Assembly (NCBI GenBank): GCA_017506865.1
Contig: JAFCMP010000031.1
Coordinates: 248,001 to 312,000 of the forward strand
Reading direction: 5' to 3'
Length of the DNA stretch: 64,000 nt
DNA from: Tribonema minus
Taxonomy: Eukaryota; Sar; Xanthophyceae; Tribonematales; Tribonemataceae
Shown here piece by piece: positions 23,769 to 35,174 of this stretch (its first letter is position 1; every line of letters starts with the position of its first letter). The notes beneath the pieces were generated by a model. That model ran no database searches and had not been told where the DNA came from. It saw only the letters and a list, made by a program, of their open reading frames with translations. The position numbers and the translations under genes are program-made.

Positions 23769-26063
23769 ATGAAGGCCATCTTCGCGGCAGCTGCAGCAGC
23801 CATGCTGTGCTTGGCAGCGGATGCTTTCTTGCTGCCTGCCCAGAGCAACCTTCACAGTCACAAAACTTGCATCACGAGTGCACGAGCAGCAAAACCAGAC
23901 AGCGAGGACTCTACCGAAAGCAAGGCTGTGACGCAGTCCGTTAATGCAAGGCTGCTGGAAGAGATCAATAGCTCGATGCCGAAGTACAGGGTGCTAGAAG
24001 GGGCCACGCGCCTGTCGGTGGAGAGGGAGGAGGTTGACCTCAACGGCGTGCAGCCGCTGATGGCTTTTCTGGGCAGCGTGGGCGCGGGAGCCATGAGTGC
24101 GGGGGCGTGGCGGCTGACGAACGTATTGGCGGGGATATACCTGGTGCAGAGTGAGAAGTTCGCCAACAGCGACATCCTGGCTGTGCAGAGGCTGACAGGC
24201 AAGTATTGAGCCGTGGGGTATCTGGACTTGCTGTCATGCAATGCAACAACATGTACATCTGCGGGGTTCAATCATGATCGAATGAATCGAGTTGCGGTAC
24301 TCACCAGCTGGTAATAGTAACTGTGATCATGGCTGTTGAACGACGCCACCAACCTATTCATGGGTCAGTATCAAGTTGCAGTTGTTATAAATAGCTTGCG
24401 AGCGATGTGATGGATGAGCAGAGCATAGAGTCCGTCATGCGCCGCGTGCAGCTCGGACTGGCACAAAGTGTAGAACACTGGTTTCCAGCCTCACTCAGCA
24501 GCAATCTACGTATATCAGACACCAGCGCCACTGCCACGCACTGCAGTTGTTGTACTCGACGTATCAGGTACCGCAGTGGCATTGGCTGAGTGCTTCAACG
24601 ATGCATTTCAGCATCGCTCATGTACTGGCTTGAATGGTTTTTCACGGTGCGTGCCCCAGCTCTCACAAGTCATCTGGTGCACTTGAAGGATCACAAGAAG
24701 CAATGAGTACTTTTGTGTCAGTGCCTGTCGTAGCAGCACGTCAGTCTGGCCCGCACGGCCATTATGTAACGGTCGTTTATCATGTAAATCACCCTGTGAT
24801 GTCTTGGGGCTGAGCATGTTATTGCCGGCTCGTTGAGGCAGCGCGCACCAGCATTGTTAGAGCGGGATTTTTTAACCCCAAATCTGGTGCTCGGCGAGGA
24901 TCACGACTAATGAGGAGCGCATTGGAGTCTGGCGCCCGCGCGCAGCCTGTCAGCAGGCTTTTTCCGGCGCATGCGTCTCATGCGACCGCACTGCTTTTGC
25001 AATGTTGCTGATGCTAGCGCCATACTGACGATGTGGTCCTGATCGAGGCGGGGGCAGCCGCCCTCTCGCCGCCCCGCATGCGGGGATTGCATCAGCTATC
25101 GCAACAATGTCACATCTCATTCGTTCGTCAGTAGTGCGCTGTCAGGACAGCGAGAACGGCGGACTGAAAACGACGCGCATCATCGCGTGCCGCGCTGCAG
25201 GCCTCATGAAGCAGGTCATAGTGGGGCTGGGGACGCTCGCGACGGGCGTCTTTGGCGTGACCGCGCTTGGCATGGCGCTGCTCGGCGGCCGCGTGCTCAT
25301 GGGCGTCGTGTCGGGCGAGCTGGACCCGTCCAAGGTGAGCAGCGCATCCATCGACAGCGGCCGCTGGTCCAGTCCTCGCATAGAGGTCACGTTGCGAAGT
25401 TGAAAGTTTGAGTCTGCACCGTCATTCGTGACGACTGGGCGGCATCACAAAGTTTAGGTTCGGGACTGCACCATCAGTTGTGATGACCGGTGGTGCACAA
25501 GTTGAACTTTGACTTCAACTGAAGGGCTGGTCAAGCAATTCTCTTGGGGCAAGCCGGGGAAGAGCCAGCACACTTACAAGCCGCACAAATGATCATCGCA
25601 GCCGCCTCACTCATCCATATAAACCTACTCCACAGAGCTCACAAATCATGCACCACAAGGGACCCCCCGTCAGCTGCACACCAGCCTACAAGGGGACCAC
25701 GTCGGTCAACATTGGTTGTAAGACCAGGAGGGACTGAGTGCTCAACATGCGTAGGTCTTTTGCATCTGCAAGCGGGACGATCAGTTTTTTAAAAGCAGAT
25801 GCTTTAGCATCAGAGGGGAACTGCTTGTCAATGTCAGCCGTGAACGCACGTGCCGTTCAAATCTGCAGGTGGACGAGAAGGCTAGCAGCAGCCGCGGCCG
25901 GGGGCCTGCGCCCACCGCCCAGGAGGGCGAGCTGGAGGACGTCAAGCAGCTGCTGGCCAAGGCGGATGCGGAGATAGCGGCGCAGCTGCAGCAGGCGCGG
26001 CGACAAAAACAGGCGCAGCCGGACAGCGCCGCGGTCGACGGCGTAGAGCAGCAGCAGCTGTAG
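23769..26063 (+). CDS. Plastid-targeted DUF3082 membrane protein
   Basis: Three exons, 23769-24198, 25201-25334 and 25869-26063, give 252 residues. The first intron is of GC-AG type (ACAG|GCAAGT), and the frame closes only with this donor (phase 1). The leader MKAIFAAAAAAMLCLAADAF has an ASAF-like motif before a Ser/Thr-rich transit region. The core GVQPLMAFLGSVGAGAMSAG, RLTNVLAGIYLV and VIVGLGTLATGVFGVTALGM matches the two-helix pattern of cyanobacterial DUF3082 proteins, whose function is unknown. The C-terminal tail (about residues 189-252) is charged and Gln-rich (ELEDVKQLLAKADAEIAAQL), predicted helical and probably an algal addition. Likely location is a plastid membrane. The start is supported by the leader and by an upstream divergent promoter. 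Confidence 0.8.
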
Positions 26064-26678
26064 GCTCGTCTGTTGTAAATAACACGAGGTTTATTAGTCA
26101 TGCATGTTTGCGTCGTGTCAGGGCGTGTTCGCATGATGTGCTGGCAAACGTGGTGCGCTCGAAACCAAGGGCATGTATGTATGAGGTGCCTGTGGCGCTG
26201 TCTGCGAGAGTTGCATGGCAGCGCAGCGCGCCCGCAGCGCACTCATGCTGCAGAGTGACGGTTTGAATTTGTTGCGGTCGCTGCCGCAGTGCTGCCAGCA
26301 GACCTCAGCCAGAATCGCACACAAAGTCATGCCATCAGTAGACGAGGCACACGTGGTGCTTGTGTGTCAAGTATTGTATTCAACACATCACCATCCACAT
26401 CCAACACTCCACACGGCGCCAACTGCGATTGGCGCCTGATTGTGCTGTCCAAAATTGCCGCTGGCTGCGTTCAGTGCCTGCTCATGTGCAGCTGATACCA
26501 TGAGCGCACATGCTTCTGCCATCTTTGTTGTACAGTCCACATCCTCAACGACGACATCTGCACTTCATGTAACGCTCGCTGGGGGTATCATTGACCTCAT
26601 ATGCCTACCCCCTTCATCTGTGTGTCAGTTCTCTTCCCCTGGCACCAACGGCACAGAGATCGCATACGGAGCGGAAGT
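26064..26678. other. Convergent intergenic region
   Basis: A 615 bp stretch between the 3' ends of the DUF3082 gene and the carrier gene. I see no gene, only short frames and likely 3' untranslated sequence of both neighbours. Confidence 0.4.
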
Positions 26679-29600
26679 CTAGGCCGCGTGTGCCTTGCGC
26701 CCAGCCAGTAGCGTGCGCGCGAGTTCCGTGTACTTCTCCTTGATGATGAAGAGGAGCACGGTCAGAATGCCCTGGGCACGGCAGAGACGGCACATGCCAA
26801 CAGAGAAAACGTGTGAGTATGGTCGCAGCCAAAGTACGCGGGGGGGGCGAGGCTGTGAAGCGGGAGGACTTGTCAAAGAGATACTGACGTGTTGAACACA
26901 AGTACACTTTGGCGGGTATGCATGCAATGCAGGTGACCGCTGCAGAGATTCATGCTTATTGCAGGCCTGCCAACACCGTCAGCTGTGTCTGTTCCATGTG
27001 AGAGTCGTGAGCGACTCACGTGTGCCGTCAGCTGATGCAATGCGGATTGGAAGTCAACAATGAATCATTGGACACAGGCGGTGTGAGCAGCGGCAGGCGC
27101 AGCAGGGCGGCAGCGCTCAACTTATGGCGCTCATAAGTCACATCGTCTGATGCCTGAGAAGACCTCGCTGCTCATCACAGCAAACAACAGTGCAGCATGT
27201 GCCAGTAAAAATTACCACAAAGGAGCAGGCGCCGTATGAGGGAAAATGTCTGCTGCACTTGACACAGGGCAAATGGGACAGACATTTTGCGCGATCACGC
27301 TCTGGCATAGCTGTAGAACTCCCTCCATAGCATGGCTTGCACATAGTCATCAGGTGACTGCGGCGCCAATTTACCACGCACAGAGCAGCCACGCCGCCCA
27401 CGAGGGCCATACGCACACGGACACTACAATCGAGCTGCTGTCCACTAGCGCGACATACAACACTGTCCGCCATGGACAGTATGCATTGTGCCTTTGCGAT
27501 TCCTCCTTCAAGGGTGACATACGGCTGTGAGCACCACACGCTGACAGTATACTGGCGCCGTTTGAGCAGTATGGTCATCCCCAACCCAGGGGACCGGTGG
27601 TGGTCGTGACTCTCCTAGCCCCCAGAGAACACGAGGTCAACCGAGCACCCCCTCACGTGTAGAATGCACCCAGCTCCCCTAGGACACCACGTTGCAGTTT
27701 ATTATAATCCCCACGTCGCTGCAGCAGGCTGAGTACGCGCCTGCACCACTGGTCCCGTTCAACACACGAGGCGAGCTGGGAGCTTTTGAAAGGGGGGGGG
27801 TCGGCATTCGCCTCTGGGTTCGTAGAGGCGGCGGTGCCCACCTTGATCATGCTTTGAAGTGCGTTCCATGCTTGGGGGAACAGAAGTGCAACACAGCGTC
27901 CTAGGGGAGCTGGGTGCACTCCACAAGAAAGGGGGTGCATGTGTTCACCTCGGGCTCTGTGGGGGTTGGGAGAGTCACCAGAACCACTTTATTCCCTGAA
28001 AGGTAGGTGACTGCAACGGCGCAGTGCAGCACAAGCTCACCTTGGATGTCAAGTAGGGGGGGAAGCCGCGCCAAAGCGCGCTCACCCCCTCCTCGCGCGA
28101 TATCTGCGCGATGGCGCCAAAGGTGCCCACCCTCTTGGCGGCGCGCTGCGCGCTGCCGCCCTGCTGTACCCTCGTCTTCACTGTGTCAAACTGCGAGAAT
28201 CAATGCCAGCAGGTGGCGAGTTGGCATGCAATACTCTTAGGAAATGGCAGCGGCAATTGCAAGCACTGGCACCTGAGCGGCTTCAGGCTCAGGATCCCAC
28301 AAGATATGGGTGTTCGAAAGGAGCATGCTCGTGTGAGGAAACAGCATTTCAGCAGAAAAAAATATGTGTGACGACGCATATTTACGTTTCAAATCTTGTG
28401 AGCGACCACGGCAGGGGTAGTGCGGTGCTGTGGGTCGCAGCGACTACACGTGTGACACAGGGGTATGTGCGCGTACAGGTGCACTTGAAGTTGCAGCATC
28501 GGCGTGGCGACATTTACAAATGGTGGCGGCTGCATGCAATGCAGCCTCAGTGCGTGCGCGAACAGGTGCAATTGAAGTTGACTCATTGACAACAACGTGG
28601 TGGAGAAACTGTGGCGGCGGCGACATCGACAGCCACGAGCAGCGCTGCACGCAGGCACCACTACAATGCAGTACGTGCGAGCACACATGCAATTGGAGGT
28701 GACTCGCCGGCATCGACATGATGGAGAAGACTATGGCGGCGGCGACGCCAACGGCCACGTGCAGCACTGCATGCAGTCACCACTATCAATCAGTGCGTGC
28801 GCGCACAAATGCAACTGATGTTGACTCACCGGCATCGACGTGGTGGGGAAGACGATGGCGGCGGCGATGCCAGCAGCCACGGACAGCGATGGTCACAACC
28901 AATGCGTGTGCGCACACTTGCAGTTGAAGTTGACTCACCGGCATCGACGTGGTGGAGAAGACAATGGCGGCGGCGACGCCGGCGGCCGCGTGCAGCGCGG
29001 TCCCCGCCAGCTGGCCCTCGAGCAGCTCCTTGACTTGGTCGTACGTCGCAATCTGCGTGATGCTCACCACCATTGCCCTAGAGACACGACCGGCGGCGGC
29101 GCACGAGGCGTAAGTAGCTGTCAGGCGCTACGCCGCAAGGGTGACCCACTAACATAGCCGCAATCTGCGTGATGCACTATCATTGCCCTGGCGGCGTGCA
29201 CATGGCGGTCAGGACGTGTGGCAGACATGGCTGTGAGGGGGTACGCCGCACAGTGGGTCCCATATTAAGATGTGAACGCGTGCCATGGTGCTGGTGGAGG
29301 TGATCTGACGGCGCACTGCGGGTGAGACCCACGCGTGCTGGCTGCGGTGTGCCAACAGTAGCGGCGGATGCAATCAGAGCGCACGTGGCCATGCGACGCA
29401 AGGCTGGCGTGGTAGCTGCACGCCACTGCTGCACTTCAACGCTGCCGAGCAGCTCATGGTGTCGCTCGCGGCGAGCAGTGAACCTTACGATGCACCGCCC
29501 CGTGTAGTAGTGACTATAGTGACTTGTTCACGCAGGTACGTGACAATGCGCGCCGCCGCGCGGGCGTGCGATTGCCAGTGCCGTCAGTGCTTCTGAGTAT

Positions 29601-32600
29601 TATCCACATGGTGCCTGTGAAACTGGAGCCTGAATTCGTCCATGCCGCTGCAGAGCAGGTACCGCAGCGACTGACCCCGCCTGTTGCATTAGGAGAGCTG
29701 CCGCCACGGGGGGAGAGGCGCTGATGATAGGTGAGCAGGCCACGATTCAGATGCACCTGTCAGTCAGCAGTCTTTCAAAACAAGACACTATGTACGTCAA
29801 CTTTGGGAACCGCAATGCTGGGGACATACTTTAGGTTATGAGGCCGTGTTTCCAATCAAACTGTTCAGCTGTCAAATGTATGCCCGGCCTCCGCTGGCAG
29901 TTTTGCAAAGTCCCCTTGTCCGTGCTTAGTGTCGTAGTTGACACTTCCCGTCCAGCTCACGGGAGGTCTCTGCGTTAGCTGCACCCCCAAACGTCAAGTT
30001 TGAGCTTTGAAGTCCTGGAGTTGTCAGTGCGGCATTTATGGCCACCACACCGCCTGTCTCTCTCCCATGCCTAAGCACACACCGGTCTTCAATGTGACCT
30101 CGCAAGAGCTCGTGCAGCTCCGCTCAGCCATGCACTTCAAAATTGATGTACCTGGCAATTTGAAGATGGGTGCAGCACTTCGGAGAGTGACGTGCATGGT
30201 ACCCTACAACCTTCATAAACATGCATTTAAAAGCAGAAAATGTCTGTGTCCTCACCTAATCATGGTGGTGCCGGCCCCCGTCCAGTATGTCGTGAGGCCC
30301 TCTTCCCTGCCTATCCGAATCAGCGCGTCAAATATGCTCTTGTAGTTGCGCCGCGCCGCCTTGGGCAGCTTGCCTGTCAGCGGTGACGTGCCAGCAATGA
30401 GATAATAAACTCTTTTAAACATCTCACATGTCAGGCATACGCGGCATGGCACTTGTGTGACGACGGACAAAGTGGTGCTGCCGCACTTTGGGCGCAACTG
30501 GATGATGGAGCGTCGGGTATTCATGTACTACTTGGCGCAGTAGGAAAGATAAAGTCAAATGTCGCAGGAGGGTTCTGCAATGGTATACGCCGATGCTTTG
30601 CCCTATGGCAGGACCTCTCGCTGTCACAGATGTTGTCATGGTAGCTGGTGATTCGTCAATGTCGCCTGGAAAGCTATACTGGACAGTATGCTGCATATCG
30701 CTTTTGTTGACAATTTGTCGCTCTCACATTGTCAGAGACCATGTCATTCAGTTGGCAGCATACAATGAGTGCCACCCAGGCCAGCAGCAGCGCCCTATGA
30801 CGCAGCAAGAGTGGGATTGCCAGTCGTGCAGAGTGGGCACTGGTGGTGCATCGACAGCACCAAACATCATCGTCCAGCGTCATTGAGGGCGCCACAGCTT
30901 GTGAGCACTGCTGCTGCATGAGATTTCTACACACACGCATGTGTGGCTCAGTGAGTGCGTTCGCCCGTGCCGCATCCATACAAAGAGAGATCGCGCGCAT
31001 CTAAAGCGCGTGCCGTTCTGCACGGTCTGTACTGAGCGGCGCCGCCGACTCATGAGCCTAGGGCCAGCGGCTCCCTGCAGCTCACCTGACTGCGCATGGC
31101 AGCATGCGCGCAGTGCGTTTACACCGGCTGCGCCTGACTCAGCAGCAGTACCGCCATACCCTAGTGGTGACATCCATACACACCCTCAGGCTGCGCTTCA
31201 GGCTCATGCCATCGGTACAAACACCGACCACTCTTCCGCATCACGCTCCCTCGTCTACCGTATCGCGCTCTGCTCTGAGCCAGCCCGTCTGCGTCACCTC
31301 TGCCACGGCGGTGCGCTGCGCTCTCGGCGCCCACTCACCGTCCCCCTGCATGCGCACCAGGCACACCTCCACGGGGCAGCTGAGAAACGATGCCGCAGCA
31401 CCGCTCAGCGCGCCCACCACAAACCGCATCGCGGCCCCGCCGGCGGCGCCGCGCGCGGGCTCCCCGGTCACCAGCTCTATCAGCTCCAGCGCCAGCCTGT
31501 CGCAAGCAGCGGCGGTTGGTGAGGTACAAAAATGACACTTTGACGTATTCAAAGCATGCTGTTGGTGGTGGTGGTGGCGAAGGCGCGATGGCAGGCCCGC
31601 CATTGGGACCACTGCTGTGTTAGAGCAGCGCAAGTGCAGTGGAGCGCGGCGGGCACCCGTTGCCTGGCACTACGGCCTCCCTGTTGGTGTCACCGACGAT
31701 ACGACGCGTGCGCACTGAGACTCAGCACCATCCTGAACCACTTGGCGAGGGCCTGACTTCCAACTTGCTTGAATCCGCGCACCCGCGAATGCGCGCGCGC
31801 ACCACGCCACGTGCCTCCCGCCCCGGCCGAACGCACCGCACCGCCGCGCCGCCGATCGCCGATACCCCCCTCTCCCCCCCCGCACACCTGAATCCGCAAG
31901 CTACCAACGCACGCGCTGCGCGCCGCGCGCACCTCTTGCCCAGGTCGTACAGCCCGAGCCGCAGCGTCGTGTACGTGGCCTGGCGCAGCAGCCCCGCGCT
32001 GAGGCCGCCGTACAGGCTCATGGCGCCCTCCTCGTGCACCATGGCGCGCGCCACCTGCAGCGGCCCCGGCGATGCTCCGCTGGCGGCAGCGCTCCGGTCC
32101 TCCAGCTGCATGCGCGCCTTGATGACGTCGCCTGCGTGTGGGGGTGGCGCGGGCGGATGGGGGCTGTGTCAGGCGTCGCGCAGGGGGGGGCGCGATGAGT
32201 TGCGTGTGCTGATAATGACTCTGGCGCCGGCTGCCTGAAGCGGCGCTGGTGGCGCTACGTTTTAGACAGCAGCGCTGCTTTAGCTGCACGCGCAGCATGG
32301 CCACGCGGCCTGTGCTGCTCTCACAGCGAATTGGGTCGAGCAGCAGCACGCCTGCATCATTTTCTGCATGGTAGTCAGCTCATCGAGGTGCCCGCAGCGG
32401 GCCGCTGGGGCGCCAGCGCTGCCAGCCTCCATCTGCATGCTTGTCTTGATGCTGTCGCCTGCCATGCCACAGCGGCATCGTGAGTTGCTGCATCTGTTTT
32501 TGTGCATAGTGCCACAGAGAGACGTCAGCTGGCGGCACCCAGCAAAAGATTGTTTGATATGCGTCCAAAGTCAGAGACTGTCCGGTGTCTGCTGCTTTGG

Positions 32601-33001
32601 CTGACTCAGGGGCACTCGTTTGTACCCGCGTCGTGCTTCCAAGTATGTGCGCTCATCATCCTCCAACAATGATGTGCATGTGGCGCATCGAACTGTGCCT
32701 GAGGCGGTGAAAGCCGGTGTCATGACCTTTTTGCTGACCTTAAGGTGCAGGACAACAGCTTGAGATCTAGACTAGATGATAGTATCGTCATCACAGAGTG
32801 CAGGTACAGCCAGTCATCTGCAGATCGCCGAAGCAGCAAACACTTGCCTGGGTGCACCACAAGCCAGGCCGTCATCCCCGAGAGGCCGGCGACGGCAAAG
32901 GTGGCATATGTCGGGAGGGGCACCTCTCCAGCAACTGGCGCCGCTGCTGTTGGCGCCAGCAAGAGCGCCGCCGCTACTGCCAGCTTCGGTAAACACCGCA
33001 T
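26679..33001 (-). CDS. Mitochondrial-type carrier (SLC25), oxoglutarate/malate-like
   Basis: Seven exons on the minus strand: 33001-32848, 32131-31933, 31496-31339, 30373-30256, 29077-28939, 28190-28041 and 26771-26679, joining in phase to 336 residues. The first intron is GC-AG (CCAG|GCAAGT). Three carrier repeats are visible: HPGDVIKARMQ; CPVEVCLVRMQ; MPFDTVKTRVQ, each a form of P-x-[DE]-x-x-[KR]-x-[RK]-x-Q. RQATYTTLRLGLYD and NYKSIFDALIRIGREEG are characteristic of the 2-oxoglutarate/malate and dicarboxylate carrier branch. The last exon encodes ILTVLLFIIKEKYTELAR, the sixth helix. The second repeat has Glu and Val in place of the usual Asp and Lys. The start Met at 33001 is chosen because the frame is closed upstream; the leader is short and hydrophobic. 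Substrate assignment is inferred from family resemblance. Confidence 0.9.
27587..27998. mobile_element. Inverted-repeat element with CAGGG ends, intron 6 of the carrier gene
   Basis: About 94 bp at the left end (27587-27680) pairs with the inverted right end (27905-27998). Shared blocks include GTGACTCTCC, CGAGGT and TGCACCCAGCTCCCCTAGGA. The termini read CAGGGGACC on the left and CAGGGAATA on the inverted right, as in hAT MITEs, but I find no matching 8 bp target duplication. It may be an old element or a secondary inverted duplication. Confidence 0.55.
28490..28985. repeat. About five tandem copies of an exon 5 donor edge plus intron, carrier gene
   Basis: The 3' end of exon 5 with its donor (ATGCCG|GTGAGTCAAC on the minus strand) is repeated at offsets of about 91-122 bp. 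On the plus strand the marker ACTCACCGGCATCGACGTGG begins at 28933 in the functional copy, with related copies at 28824, 28702, 28581 and a weak one near 28490. Each unit carries GCGTG-GCGCACA, then TTGAAGTTGACTC-like sequence. The copies at 28824 and 28702 keep a donor-like GTGAGTC or GCGAGTC; the others are decayed. Confidence 0.8.
32353..32458 (-). pseudogene. Decayed or alternative copy of carrier exon 2
   Basis: Reading from 32458, this stretch encodes GDSIKTSMQMEAGSAGAPAA, aligned to the true exon 2 start GDVIKARMQLEDRSAAASGA at 32131. It has the same acceptor (GGCAG|GC) and the same phase 1 entry. After about 36 codons similarity is lost, and there is no normal GT donor in register. 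It lies about 327 bp upstream of the real exon, inside intron 1. It is most likely a tandem exon duplicate that decayed; use as an alternative exon would break the carrier repeat. Confidence 0.6.
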
Positions 33002-33562
33002 CGCTAATCCAGAGAGCCCTTCTTGGATCTCAAAGATTTCAAGGGGTGAAATGCGTGCGGTGGTTGAAGCTGCCAAGAACCTCGGTTGCTATTGTTCCAA
33101 TGGCTGTTGTGCTATCATGGGCAGACTACAGTAGCAAGCTTGATGGCGCGATCCCCAGGCAACTTCTCTGCCATCCAAACTGCAACTTCAAGATGTAAGG
33201 AATTTCCCACGCTGGTGACATTTTCTCCTCAGCGTGCGAAGCTAGCTTCGATATTGTGTTCAATGGCACGTGCATACTTGTCAACAGTGTCACCAAAGCC
33301 CAGGCTGTGTACAGTGTGCTGGTCGCAAAGCAACGCTTGCGAAGGCATTAATTGTACATACTAGCAATCAGCACATCACGTCTTTCACATAGTGTGCCAT
33401 CAGAATGGTTCTTGCTGTTGCTGTCGCTTTGATGCAACCAACTGATACACCATAGAGAGCCACAGATCATGGCATTTTCGGCACAATGAAACGTCGAGTA
33501 AAATCACAATGGATGGGGATGTCAAAGTAGGCAGACGCACGGAACACCCATGCCTGAAATAA
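33002..33562. other. Intergenic region between two minus-strand genes
   Basis: This 561 bp stretch upstream of the carrier start and downstream of the secreted-protein gene has no supported reading frame. It presumably holds the carrier promoter and the 3' end of the next gene. One AACTTCAA motif is near 33183. Confidence 0.4.
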
Positions 33563-34692
33563 TCATGACCGATATCCATTACTCATATTGTCTGTGGTTT
33601 GACTGTACACGCAGGTCACTACTCCCACTGAGTATGTCTACAGGTACTCTGACATCCAACGATCATGTCTAAAGACACACGTGCCAACACATCTCTATGA
33701 GCCGCAGTGGAGCATTGGCCAATATGAACACGCTATGCAATACTTACTCCCACGTCCACACACACTGCTCCTGCACGTTTGGCGAACCCTGCCAAGGCAT
33801 TGAATGATTTAGCCGTTGGTGGCGTTTCCGCACACCTTTTTGGAGTCCGGATCACAAAATACGCGCACTCTATTCATTTGGAAGTCTGCAGTGACCACCG
33901 CATCGCAGCCCACTACAACCTCGATGTCAGGCTCCCCGAAGCAGACTTGCATGTAGGCATTGTTGTTGATGGTCCTGCAGTGAGACCCACGAGCACAAGC
34001 AGAAAACAAAGTGGTGTCAGCAGGCACTCATTGCTGCATCTGGCGCGGAACTTGCTAACGATCACGATGAAGAAGATAGCATACGGGGCGGGTCAAAACA
34101 ATAAACTGCTTAAGCCATGCCCCAACCCCCGCCCATGCCATTGTTCTAAGCATCATTGCCTGCGCCCACAAGCAACACGGTGACGGGTGAGTTGAGGCAG
34201 TCGCAGGGAGAAACAAACTGCCAAATACTGCCACCCGACTTCACGTCAAGGCGAGTGCTAATGCGGCAGTCAGCTGAAAGCTGTGGCGGCTATTCAATAG
34301 TAACTAACTGATGATTGAGTAGGTATGTAGCTGATGATTGAGCCATCCAGCGGATGGCAGAGACTCCTAGTCTAGTAGGTGACACTATGATGTTACAGCA
34401 ATGTGGCGGTTTCGCATACCACAAAGATAGTCTGACTTCGCACGCCATACTGATTAGCGACTCAAATGCTACGCTTCCATCAGCACTACGGACAGCCGAA
34501 GCCTCACCTGTGTATGCCCCATACGCCTTCGGAGCAAATCAGGCCCTTGATCGGGAAGTAGTACGTCTGTCTGGTGGGATCGCATGTGATGATGCGCTTG
34601 CCGGGCACCGGAGCAGTTGCACTTCGGACCGTCGTTATCGCTAGCAGCAGCAGCAGGGCCGCCCACATCGGCGCCCGGTGTAATCGCCTCAT
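33563..34692 (-). CDS. Small secreted Cys-containing protein, unrecognised
   Basis: Four exons on the minus strand, 34692-34508, 33974-33836, 33770-33748 and 33602-33563, give 128 residues; phases match (2, 0, 2). The N-terminus MRRLHRAPMWAALLLLLAIT is a clear signal peptide ending near VRSA. The mature part has scattered cysteines (ITCDPTRQTYYFPIKGLICS, QVCFGEPDIEVVVGCDAVV, RVFCDPDSKK, EQCVWTW), suggesting disulfides in an extracellular or vacuolar protein. Two CDP motifs recur. Exons 1 and 2 are well supported by splice sites and phase. The last two are short and less certain. I do not recognise the family. The gene is head to head with COA5, 278 bp apart. Confidence 0.55.
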
Positions 34693-34970
34693 AAGCTGAG
34701 ACCGCTTCGAGACGCCAGCACACTTCGCTCTTAGCCTCCTGCACCCGCAGCCCCGATACGTGCGCCTCAAAAGAAGGTAACGGTGCGCTGGGGCGAACTC
34801 TACTTTACAGCAAAATTAAAAACTTCAACCACACGAACTGGCACTTGAACGTACCGCCAAACTTGCGCCGGCTCGAGCCACACGGCAGCTGATTACGTTC
34901 AGGGGCTGCAATATAGTTGCCTACTCTCTTTCAAGCACCGAGGCGAGTGGGGTGTCGCAGTAACAGGACC
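34693..34970. promoter_or_regulatory. Divergent promoter region between the secreted-protein gene and COA5
   Basis: 278 bp between two outward-facing starts. It contains AACTTCAACC near 34809 and an ACTTGAAC near 34844, again the TTGAAGT-type motif, and an A-rich stretch (AGCAAAATTAAAAAC). Confidence 0.4.
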
Positions 34971-35174
34971 ATGTCATCAGACTGCAAGGAGCATGCGAGG
35001 GCGCTGCTGGCCTGTATGCAGGAGAGCAAATGCATGCAGGGGGGCGGGAAGCTAAGGGAGTGCCTCAAGACGGACGAGGTGCACCAGTGCGAGCTTCAGA
35101 GGCGTTCTTACTTTGAGTGCAGGCGAGGTCAATTAGACATGAGGACCCGAATACGAGGCCCAAGATCCTACTGA
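34971..35174 (+). CDS. COA5: Cytochrome c oxidase assembly factor COA5/PET191
   Basis: A single-exon frame of 67 residues beginning MSSDCKEHARALLACMQES. The twin CX9C motifs are complete: C5-KEHARALLA-C15 and the pair bracketing ELQRRSYFE. The C-terminal signature CRRGQLDMRTRIRGP matches the conserved KRGQ-DMR-RIRG end of PET191/COA5. This small protein of the mitochondrial intermembrane space is needed for complex IV assembly and is imported through the Mia40 disulfide relay. Length is typical of the family (about 70 residues). It is intron-free, unlike most neighbours. Confidence is high from the motif order and the C-terminal block. Confidence 0.95.
   Translation: MSSDCKEHARALLACMQESKCMQGGGKLRECLKTDEVHQCELQRRSYFECRRGQLDMRTRIRGPRSY

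Noticed and set aside
6281-26063. Recent bacterial origin of the peroxidase, phosphatase and DUF3082 genes
   Set aside because: All contain several phase-consistent introns and plastid leaders; DUF3082 is cyanobacterial in ancestry, as expected for a plastid-derived gene, not a recent transfer.
28490-28985. Regular repeats resembling a CRISPR array
   Set aside because: The units are diverged, contain a splice donor and exon sequence of the carrier gene, and sit inside a eukaryotic intron.
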